DNA of 64,000 nt from positions 186,001 to 250,000 of the forward strand of contig JADLSH010000011.1 of the NCBI GenBank assembly GCA_016169945.1. Direction: 5' to 3'. The notes under the pieces were generated by a model, which made no database searches, was not told the DNA's origin, and saw only the letters and a program-made list of their open reading frames with translations. This document shows positions 55,681-64,000 of the stretch, one piece after another (the stretch's first letter is position 1; each line of letters starts with the position of its first letter). This DNA comes from Trachythela sp. YZ-2020. Taxonomy: Eukaryota; Cnidaria; Anthozoa; Malacalcyonacea; Clavulariidae. A program made the position numbers and the translations under genes.

Positions 55681-58600
55681 ATGTTTAGTTCAACAGCTGG
55701 TTGGTTTTTGTTTCTCGCCGTAAATATCTGGTTACTATCAATATCTATAACTGTACTACCTTCACTCGACACCACTTCAACGCCTGGGAATTTTATTATC
55801 TCATCAGATCTAATATCCATACCTGATAGACTAAGTTTTATATGGACATCAACGCGCGATATTGTCTTAACGAAATGCAAATTGTCTTCTTACTATCGTT
55901 ATGGGCTGCAGTTTAAAATCAAAAACAATAATATACACCTACTCATGTGTATCTTATTGTCTGGAGACGTTGCCATTAATCCGGGATCCACCAATAATCG
56001 ACTATTTCGGTGTGTTTCTTTCAATGCACAGAGTATTCGAAGTACAACCAAGTTACCTGATGGAACTTTAACCAACAACTTGAAGTCTTTCCAAGACTTG
56101 GTCTATACTGAGAAACTTGATTTGATACTGGTAACGGAGACATGGTTAACTGACAATTTCATGAATAGTGAAATATTACCGAATGGTTACCATGTCATAA
56201 GAAAAGACCGGGCTGCTGACAAACGCGGCGGTGGAGTTCTCATAGCGTTACGTGAAGATATCGTGTATAACAGATTGATTGCAAATAAAAATTGCCCAAA
56301 CTGGTCAGATCGTTTAGAGATAATTGCACTCGAAGTGGAACTGACAAACACTAAAAAATCTCTTGTGTGCGTCTGTTACCGACCACCTAGTTGCGACCTA
56401 GACGAATGGCTCCTGTTGTTCGCGGCATTTCTACAAGAAACTTCACACTATGACAAAGTCCTTATCGCTGGAGATTTCAATTTCCCAGATTTAACTTGGA
56501 ACTCTAATCTTGTACCTAGTATTTCGGAAGGAAGTACTTCGGTTGGATCTTCTAAATTCAGAGAACTCACCTTTGACTTTTTCTTACATCAAGTAAATAT
56601 GTACCCAACCAGAATAAACAATATTCTAGACCTTGTCCTAACAACCACTCCAGAAAATATTGTCAATCTGTCGTGTGTTTCAGCCAAATCAATAGACCTC
56701 TCTAGTGACCACCGTCTAACGTTCTTTGACTTTCAACTTCACATCAAATTAACAGGATTTGACAAAAGAACTGTTTTTAACTTTCGCCTTGCTGATTGGT
56801 CAGGCCTACGAGATGCCCTTGATCACTGCAATTTATCTCTAAACGAGTCTTCAGATCTTAACACCGATTGGGAACGATGGAAGGACCTCTTCCTTGGCGT
56901 TGCTGCCAAATATATTCCACTGAAAACATTCAAACGGCGTAATACTCCCCCGTGGATTGACGGTGAAGTGAGACATCTTCTCTTAAAAAAAGACTCGTGC
57001 AGGAAAAAGGTCAAACATACGTCATCTCCTAGTCTCTGGGAAAAGTTTCGCGAGCTCAGACGATCTGCAAAATCATTAGTCAGAGCTAAGCGAAAACAGT
57101 ACTTTCAAACACTTCCATCTTTATTAAAATCGAACAGTAAAAAGTTCTGGTCAGTCTTCAAGTCTACATCCAAACACTCAAACATTCCCAGTAAAATGTC
57201 ATGGACTAAAAAGGACTCGACTTCATCAACAGCCGAAAATCCAGTTGACATTGCTAACCTGTTAAACCGGTACTTCTTCTCTGTATTTACACCCTCCGAT
57301 CCTAGTAATGACCAATCTTTTACCGTTGCTACTCTAGACGATTCGATTTCCCTGACTACCATCTCAGACCTTACTCTAACTAATGAAGAAGTCTGCCTCG
57401 TGCTTAGAGCTCTTGACGAAGACAAAGCTACTGGTCCTGATAAAATCCCAGCGTCGTTGCTTAAAAACTGCGCAGCCAACATCAGTCCATCTTTATGTGA
57501 ACTCTTCAACAAGAGCTTGACTTCTTGTAAACTGCCTTCGGAGTGGAAACTATCCAACATCAGTCCAATTCCGAAAAAAAGTAATCCTTACCATGAAGTC
57601 ACTAACTACAGACCAATATCGCTCTTATCTTTAATCTCGAAAGTCTTTGAACGTTGCATCTACAATAAACTTATAGACCACGTCTCAGACCAACTTTATG
57701 AACTACAACATGGTTTCCTGAGAGGTAAATCAACTACCTCTCAGTTGTTGCATGTTCTCCACGAGATCCACAGCGTACTTGAGAAGAAAGGCCAAGTTGA
57801 CACCATTTACCTCGACTTTGCAAAAGCCTTTGACAAAGTTAGTCATGACCTCCTGCTGGTGAAGCTCCACAACTTTGGTATTAGAGGAAATCTTCTTTGT
57901 TGGTTCAAGGATTATCTTTCTGGGCGATTCCAGAGGGTCACTGTACTTGGTGTGACATCTCAACCTCTTCCAGTACTTTCTGGAGTTCCTCAGGGGTCAA
58001 TTCTTGGACCACTTCTCTTTCTTATCTTTGTTAATGATCTTCCTGAGTCTGTCTCGCAAGATACTACCGTAGCAATGTTTGCTGATGACACCAAATGCCA
58101 CCGACCTATTCAAACTGTCGAAGATAATGAAATTATGCAATCGGATCTGAATAGCATTGCCAATTGGTGTAATGACTGGAGAATGGACATCAATCAAACC
58201 AAGTGTGGAGTATTGCATACTACAAGAAGTCATCAACCGATCATGACATAGTACACACTATCCGGTACTCCAGTCAAACAATCCGTCAGCCAGAAAGATC
58301 TTGGCATGACTATCACCAGTGATCTCAAATGGAACAGGCAGGTGCAGGAGATTTCGGCAAAAGCTAACAAGATGCTAGGTTTTGTGAAGCGAACGGCATT
58401 CGACATTCGTAACCAAAGAATTCGCAAGGTACTCTATCTGACCATGGTTCGAAGTCAGCTGGCTTACGGTAGTCAAGTATGGGCACCACAGTCGGTCAAA
58501 AACATCTTGATCATCGAACGTATACAACGACGTGCTACAAAATTTATATTATCATTGCCGCACAAAACAGATATATCGTACAAAGTTAGATTGCAGACCA

Positions 58601-59007
58601 TCAGTATTATTCCTATATGTTACTGGCACGAGTACTTAGATATGGTGTATCTTTTTAAGTGCATCATAAATAACTCCGACAGTAACATATCCATCAAGGT
58701 CCCGGTACGAGAAACAAGAAATGTTAATGCGACCAATGGTACCACACTAAATGTAGCGAAGTGCCGAACTGTTAGTTTCAAAAACAGCTATTATATCAGA
58801 GCTGCCAACGTATGGAACTCGCTTCCTTGCACCATTAGAGACACCACCAAATCTCTTATTTCATTCAAAGAGTCTCTAATGAAACTCTACATTGAATATA
58901 CTAATGTGACCTACAATCCTGAAGATCCGAGGACATTTAAGTCTGTATGTGTGAAATGTCACACAACTCGTTCGTTAACTAGCTTGTCAACGAAACCATG
59001 TTGCTAA
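55681..59007 (+). pseudogene. LINE ORF2: degenerate 2A-like segment, APE endonuclease, RT; one amber stop
   Basis: A frame of about 1,108 codons is broken only by TAG at 58249-58251; 58306-59007 lies in the same frame. Residues 1-60 include a hydrophobic stretch. Residues 91-103 read ILLSGDVAINPGS, resembling the 2A consensus (D-V/I-E-x-N-P-G-P) with two key changes. Residues about 107-340 are the endonuclease: CVSFNAQSIRS, LILVTETWLTDNF, KRGGGVLIAL, GDFNFPDLTWN and SSDHR. The RT has KATGPDKIPASLLK, NYRPISLLSLISKVFERCIY, LQHGFLRGKSTTSQLL, YLDFAKAFDKVSHDLL, SGVPQGSILGPLLFLIFVND and catalytic MFADDTK. The C-terminal part ends KCHTTRSLTSLSTKPCC. CR1/Rex-like lineages have this layout. The protein nicks target DNA and primes cDNA from the nick; readthrough or reversion of one codon aside, the copy is otherwise intact. 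Confidence 0.93.
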
Positions 59008-59361
59008 CTTTACGATAGTGCATGATCAATTAGCGGGTTGTCTCGTTCGTTAACGTTTTTTGTCCAGTGTTATTCTTTGTCTGTTTGTTTACTTGTTTGT
59101 TAACTCCCCGCTAATTTCCATTGTTTCATTTGTCGTCTGTTTGTTTGTCAGTTTGTTGACTAGTTTGTCCTAATGTTTGTCTCACTTCTCAATGTTTATT
59201 GTACAATTATTTCAACTGTTTTGGAACCCCGTTATTGGAGAACTTCTTCTCTGTGTGGTAATTCCAGCCATCCTGTTTAAGTGCATTTTTTAAAAGTTCT
59301 ATATGTATATCTTTATTTCTCAATGGCAAAACTTGTAAAAAAAAAAGAAAAAAAAAAAAGG
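55681..59361 (+). mobile_element. Nearly intact APE-type LINE
   Basis: A single long coding region is followed by a T/G-rich 3' UTR (59010-59330) and an A-rich tail ending at 59361 (A10 G A12). The sequence just after the tail (ATGTTGACTGTTGTTGTCAA) continues dispersed repeat R copy 2, whose homologue begins at 53832, so the element inserted next to or within that repeat. The 5' end is not defined. Confidence 0.93.
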
Positions 59362-59756
59362 ATGTTGACTGTTGTTGTCAATGAAAAAATAATACCAGAT
59401 ATAGTTATTCGTTAACGAGAAAGATACCAATAGTATATCAATATTTTTCCACATCTGAAAGTCACTAAATTATTAAATCTCACCTGTCGTCATCAATGGG
59501 ATAATACAATTTGTCAGCAAAACATGTTTACTGGCTACACCTAACTTTAGAGATTTGTATACGCACACATGTCATGTTTCAAGTCACTGCTGTTTATAAC
59601 GAAATTCTATATATAAAACGTTTGTATCGGCAATGAAATTTTGAAAATTAATGATTTTGTTTATTTAAGTTAATGATATATACGCGCATTTTTAGTTTCA
59701 CTTTGGATGAAGACATAATGTGGCTGCTATAAATAGAGTAATATTATACGGTCAAA
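59362..59756 (+). repeat. Dispersed repeat R, copy 2
   Basis: Homologous to 53832-54245 and, over a longer span, to 60003-60380 (both end ATAATGTGGCTGCT and GAGTAATATTATACG.TCAAACTA). Confidence 0.88.
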
Positions 59757-59986
59757 CTAGATATTCGGCGGTTGATTGTTGTTTAAAACTACCTGAAAAT
59801 ATAAGAACTTTGACGTTTCGAGCGAAGGCCCTTCGTCTGGAAGTTAGTAGAGACTACTAACTTCCAGACGAAGGGTCTTTGCAGTCGAAACATCGAAGTT
59901 CTTGTTGTATTTTTCAGGTAGTTTTGCACAACAGTCAACCGCCGAATATTTGCTCAACTCTACCCACATTGGCACCGCACTTTCGG
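59757..59986. repeat. Foldback with decayed hammerhead-like cores
   Basis: The arms ATTCGGCGGTTGA, AACTACCTGAAAA.A, AAGAACTT and CTTCGTCTGGAAGTTAGTAG face their inverses, giving a stem of about 105 bp. On each strand the sequence runs AACTTCCAGACGAAGGG, a GGGC/GCTC-type hairpin, then TCGAAAC.TC and AAGTTCTT. This is hammerhead order (stem I, core, stem II, GAAA, cleavage region, stem I), but the core CTGANGA is changed to CAGACGA. It lies between repeat R copies 2 and 3. Confidence 0.75.
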
Positions 59987-60002
59987 TCAAACTAGATAAC
60001 TA

Positions 60003-60380
60003 GATTATTCGTTAACAAAAAACATACCAATAGTATATCAATATTTTTCCACTTCTGAAAGTCACTAAATTATTAAATTTCACCTACCATCATCAATGCG
60101 AAAATAGGCTACTATTTGTCAGCAAGACATGTTACTGACCACACCTAAGTTTAGAGATTTTACACGCACACATGTCATGTTTCAAGACACTTATAAAACG
60201 TTTGTATCGGCAATGAAAATTTGAAAATTGACTTTGTTTCTGCTGAATTTTTGCTGCGCAATAGAACGCAATTAATTATTTAAGTTAATGATATACGCGC
60301 GTTTTTACTTTCACTTTTGGTGAATATTAAGACATAATGTGGCTGCTGCTATAAATATAGAGTAATATTATACGATCAAA
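60003..60380 (+). repeat. Dispersed repeat R, copy 3
   Basis: Third copy of the R repeat, in direct orientation to copy 2, immediately upstream of the hAT element. Confidence 0.88.
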
Positions 60381-61001
60381 CTATATATATATCATGATTA
60401 CAGTCAGTGGCGTAGCTAGCGGAAAATTATTGGTCATGCTATAGACTACGTTACGGCCCAGATCACGAGGCGCCACCATTAGACCCTCTAGAACGTCTGA
60501 AATGACCATTTCAGAGGCTGGTCATTTGATATTTTTACAACCAGTTTGGTCAATTTCGAGTCTCTGAAACGGTACTTCATGCTTTCTGCGCGATGGAACT
60601 AATGACATTTCATTATAATTCCGCGTAAAGTCCTTAAAGAACAGGAAAACAAGCTAGGAAACACAGTTGCAAATACATCATTTTTATTTCAACATGAGTA
60701 GGATAATTAAGTACAGTATATTACAAACAATGAAACAACTTAAACAAACAGGTTTTTATAACTTATAAACTCGCAGGCTCAGAGTCAGATTGAGTGCAAA
60801 AAAATATCAAAAAGTTGAGATGCTGCACTGGACAATCATCATTGCCAACGAGAAAAAAAAATAAAGAGAGCTTCCCATAAGCAAAAGACAAATAAGACAT
60901 GGCATACTATTACGTTAACATTGAATTTAATAGACAATTTGCATTATAGACTAATTTTCTATATCTAAGCAAAAAAAGTATATTGCCGGAAAGAACATAC
61001 T

Positions 61002-61054
61002 AAAATTAGTAAAATTGCAAAGTTTGGTTGCGAAATGTTGTAAAATGCGGAAAA
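61002..61054 (+). repeat. Inverted arm left of the transporter exon
   Basis: About 50 bp (AAAATTAGTAAAATTGCAAA then GTTTGGTTGCGAAATG) that recurs inverted at 61464-61518, bracketing the exon at 61186-61462. A second nested palindrome, TTTTGTATTACGTGCGGAAA with its inverse, spans 61077-61155. Confidence 0.88.
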
Positions 61055-61185
61055 TATAGCCTTACAAAGTTTGCATACTTTTGTATTACGTGCGGAAATT
61101 CCTACCATATTTGAGCCGAAATGTGAGGAATTTCCGCACGTAATACAAAAGTATATAAAATTTGAAAAGCTGCTCTGATTCTAAC

Positions 61186-61756
61186 CAAAGCTGCTCCACC
61201 CATAACTAATGGACTGGCTTGTAGTCCGTCCAAATACCAAAATTCCCAGAAAATTTGAAAAGCAACACAAGCGCCAAGATAAAATGTCGTCATAAACATG
61301 AAAATATAGTGACCATCAAAAACAACCTTCTTCACTTCCGTCCAGTCAATGGTGCGATCTGTTTCGTATTTAAATTCAAAGAATGGAATGGACAGCATCG
61401 ATAGCGCAAGGAAAATAGTTGCCACAAGAAAACTTGTATAGAACCCATATCCTTCTTTACCACATATTTCCGCATTTTACAACATTTCGCAACCAAACTT
61501 TGCAATTTTACTAATTTTCGTATATTCTTTGTAGTTGCAATTGTTGTGATTGATTCCCTTCTCCAGTATCTCCAGTAGTTGCTTGTAAATTTGGCATTGG
61601 CCGCTGCTTCACAATTATATTTTGCTCGCCAGATTGCCGAACAGAGAAAGGTTTCTTCAACAAATCGATTATAATAGCGAGCTTAAGATCTACGACGACG
61701 CGGCAGTCGACAACGCCATATAAATATGTGAATATAAAGAGACCGCAGTTGAACAA
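61186..61756 (-). pseudogene. Captured MFS transporter (MFSD6-like) gene fragment
   Basis: On the minus strand, 61756-61519 reads CGLFIFTYLYGVVDCRVVVD then a polar linker ending QLQLQRIYEN. After the inverted arm, 61462-61186 reads GKEGYGFYTSFLVATIFLAL, DWTEVKKVVFDGHYIFMFM and a membrane segment leading to FWEFWYLDGLQASPLVMGGA, ending at a GTTAGA donor. The F.FWEFWYLDGL.AS.LVMG pattern resembles the MFS_1-like/MFSD6 transporter family of multi-pass membrane proteins. Only one or two exons are present, inside a hAT element with confirmed target duplication, so this is a captured fragment rather than the gene. Whether the 61519-61756 part belongs to the same gene is less sure. Confidence 0.6.
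61464..61518 (-). repeat. Inverted arm right of the transporter exon
   Basis: Inverse of 61002-61054. It separates the two coding fragments of the captured transporter. Confidence 0.88.
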
Positions 61757-61929
61757 CGTTCTTGTTTTAGCTCACAGCTTTTTAATCATGACTTTTAAAA
61801 CGTTTCAACTGCAGTTATCGACTACAATGCAGGCTGTAAAAACAAACGCGAAATGCAGCTATTCATCCTTCTGACTTGCCGTCGTCCTGAGGACGTCGTC
61901 CTTGACAAACTGAACGAACATTCGCTGTA

Positions 61930-62547
61930 CAGGGTGTCCCAAATTTAGAAATTAGAAATTATCTCATTGTTCTTAAACCGCTCTTAAACGCGCGTGATTA
62001 CACACCTGGGAATTTAATGAAATTGTATTTACATTCAAGCATTTTAAAACGTTTTCGCTTCGTCCAAATATTTTAACGCTCGAGTCAAGCAAAACGATTA
62101 CACTAATAAACGGTTTGCTTTTTATTTTACACGTAACAACAATTGATTAAATTAATGTTTAAGCTGTGCGCCGCGCCCTTCAACATGTCCCCCACTTCTT
62201 TCGAGATAAAGAATGATTCGCCTGTGCATTCCGCGCATCACATTTCGAATCATTTCAGGTTGCTGCCGTAAAGCGTTGAATTCCTCGATTATTGCACTGC
62301 GGTTACATTCGGTATTAGGGTAAATTGTGTTACAACAAATACTTGTTGCTCTGTAGTCAATTGAACCATTATTGTTACTCCAACTGGTCGTATGACTTAC
62401 ATGTAATTTGATTTTTATGGTAATAGAAGTTATTTTAAATTCCAGAAGCAGAAGTTTATGCACTTGTGGGTTTAGCATAGTGCTCAGGCATTCAAGTTAT
62501 AACAATAGGATAATTTCTATAGTGTCACTTTTTTTTGGGACACCCTG
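61930..62547. mobile_element. Tc1/mariner deletion derivative nested in the hAT element
   Basis: Ends CAGGGTGTCCCAAA (left) and its inverse at the right, TTTGGGACACCCTG, with a TA dinucleotide on each side (61928-61929 and 62548-62549). The 618-bp interior retains only the end of a transposase gene. Confidence 0.93.
62152..62330 (-). pseudogene. Tc1/mariner transposase C-terminal remnant
   Basis: The minus-strand frame ends with AIIEEFNALRQQPEMIRNVM, then RGMHRRIILYLERSGGHVEG. Helix-rich I.EE.N.......I...M..M..R......GGH.E is the usual C-terminus of Tc1/mariner-type DDE transposases. The catalytic domain is deleted. Confidence 0.85.
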
Positions 62548-63062
62548 TATAAAAATATTCGTGCAATCACAGTTGTGCAATCAAGCGTACGGAAAGAATT
62601 CTCGAAGGCTCAAGTCATGTTTTCGAAAATGAGCATGACTAGATGTTGCGAAACTGCGCGTTTGAGCATGCTCAGATGCTGTTATCCAATCAGATTGCGA
62701 GTATTTCTACTATAAAATATATTACTTGGTCATGCTGAATTCGGAGAGCATGACTAGACGCGAAATGCGTGGAATATAAGCTTTACACGCAAAATTCACA
62801 CGCATTGGCCATGTTTGTTGCTAGGTAACCTACGAAATGAGCAAAATACTGCATAAAATGACGTAATTTCGCGAAAATATCGCAAAAGATTGCCAAAAAA
62901 TGCGAGAATATCGTCAAATAAAATGGTTGAAAGTTTTTGGAAACTATTTAACCAAATGATTTGAATTTGAAATTTTGAGGAAAGGAATCTTTATTTTGGG
63001 GGAAATTTTTGGTCATGCTGGGCATGACCAGCATGACCTCTAGCTACGCTACTGATTACAGT

Positions 63063-64000
63063 ACATTCACGTTATTTAACTCAAGCTACAATTTGATCGC
63101 CATGCACTCAGCATCTGCTATACGCAGACTAACAACATCCATATATACAACTGTTGTCAAATGACGGGATGGGACGTGTTGACTGAACTTGAAGTCGAAT
63201 TAACAAAAGAAGCTTTGTTCGCATTTTATACTGGTTATCAAATAGAAAAAAATATTGAACTACTATCTTGTTATTGTTCATATAAATGAAAGTTCATATA
63301 ACCTCTTCTCAAAGGACCCAGTCATCAGGGGCGGTATGCAAGCCCATTTTCCCCTTCAAATGCCGCAGGCAAATGCCCCACTACGCTACGGTATTAGAAA
63401 ATGCCCTGACTTACATCAAACATTTGTGTTGTTATCCCTTTAAATAGTGCATGGTGATCATGTGATTTGAAATAGTTTACACTGTTCATGGATTCATTCC
63501 TGGTATATAGTGTACAAATTACTGTTTGTCTCGTATAATATTATTTCTCACGTGTACTCATTACTAACTTTCTAACTTACTAACCAATTAATCAACTATA
63601 CTAGCTAAAAATCATCAATTTATCAACTCTATTTAATGTCGTTACTTACCAAGTAGTTAAAATAAATATCTATAACATTGAAGTTACGGTGCCAAATATA
63701 TCAAAATGAAAACAAGAATACAATAATAACTAAAAACTAACAAACCTGCAATGCTCTTTGACGCGATATATATATTTAAACTAAATGTTCATTTACTGAA
63801 CTGATATATTTATTTGAGCTAGGATGGCGCTTATTGTTGAACGAGTTCATAAATATGAACACTGCATGAACAAAAACATTAGATAGTGTCTATATCAGCT
63901 TAAGATAAAGAAGATAGAAACTAAAACTTCAGAATTCTACTGTACTCAACTACATGGTCATTTTCAGATGCATGTGAATAAATTATTACCCCATGCGCAC
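63063..64000. other. No gene recognised
   Basis: Flank of the hAT element to the window end. AT-rich, without supported exon or repeat. Confidence 0.4.

Larger units (their letters stand above)
60405..63054. mobile_element. Non-autonomous hAT element carrying host exons
   Basis: The termini CAGTGGCGTAGCTAGC (left) and, read inward from the right, CAGTAGCGTAGCTAGAGGTC are inverted repeats, both followed by GGTCATGC motifs. Flanks are an exact 8-bp duplication ATTACAGT (60397-60404 and 63055-63062). The 2650-bp interior has no hAT transposase. It holds fragments of an MFS transporter gene (61186-61756) and a Tc1/mariner derivative (61930-62547). The family is related to the MITE at 12056-12208. 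Confidence 0.93.

Noticed and set aside
55605..55880. Minus-strand frame opposite the LINE start
   Set aside because: Antisense shadow of the LINE coding region.
61102..61185. C-terminal extension of the transporter frame beyond VMGGA
   Set aside because: A GTTAGA donor ends the exon at 61186. The remaining codons run into a palindrome and look like intron.

Overview
The window is animal genomic DNA, most likely cnidarian. It is AT-rich, with GT-AG introns, tRNA-derived SINE sequence, several non-LTR retrotransposon lineages, hAT, Tc1/mariner, Mutator-like and TTAA-type DNA elements, and host exons for secreted fibrinogen-like proteins of a kind common in cnidarians. The cnidarian assignment is inference from these families. 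Almost all of the sequence is mobile-element debris; host genes appear only as isolated exons.

Host genes: three spliced minus-strand exons (5432 to 4212) encode part of a secreted fibrinogen-like protein. An isolated signal-peptide exon lies at 24829-24749 (minus). A coiled-coil exon (29658-29577) splices to a terminal exon (29436-28901) resembling the fibrinogen-like segment of contactin-associated/neurexin IV proteins. An unrecognised single-exon gene of 209 codons sits at 37713-37084 (minus). The last exon of an unrecognised plus-strand gene, with poly(A) signals, is at 49490-49708.

Layout: 0-9 kb holds inverted-repeat elements, a GTAA/GTAG microsatellite and a direct duplication. 11.5-19.2 kb is a pile-up: a Copia pol remnant carrying a hAT MITE, a LINE tail, a TIR element with reiterated subterminal motifs, a 1.7 kb foldback, a 1 kb TIR element and a Mutator-like MITE. 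20.2-27.6 kb is a local segmental duplication in which one copy holds a LINE and the other is the empty site. 31.0-34.4 kb is a complete hAT element with exact 8-bp target duplications, a BED-finger transposase gene, an intron and a SINE in that intron.

38.26-49.1 kb is the most unusual part. A 2.84 kb unit is repeated head to tail three times and followed by a longer fourth LINE copy. Each unit joins a truncated LINE, a decayed piece of the 209-codon gene, three long palindromes with (TA)n, and a dimeric cassette with two identical minus-strand sequences that fold as complete type I hammerhead ribozymes 288 bp apart. That is the architecture of a retrozyme or of a Penelope-like pseudo-LTR, giving six ribozymes in all. 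Decayed hammerhead cores recur in the palindromes and in a separate foldback at 59.8 kb, and a GIY-YIG-like Penelope remnant lies at 35.2 kb.

50.1-52.5 kb has a second filled/empty-site pair (TTAA element). 55.7-59.4 kb is a nearly intact APE-type LINE with a single in-frame stop and a degenerate 2A-like motif. 60.4-63.05 kb is a non-autonomous hAT element with an exact 8-bp target duplication that has captured exons of an MFS (MFSD6-like) transporter and later received a Tc1/mariner deletion derivative.
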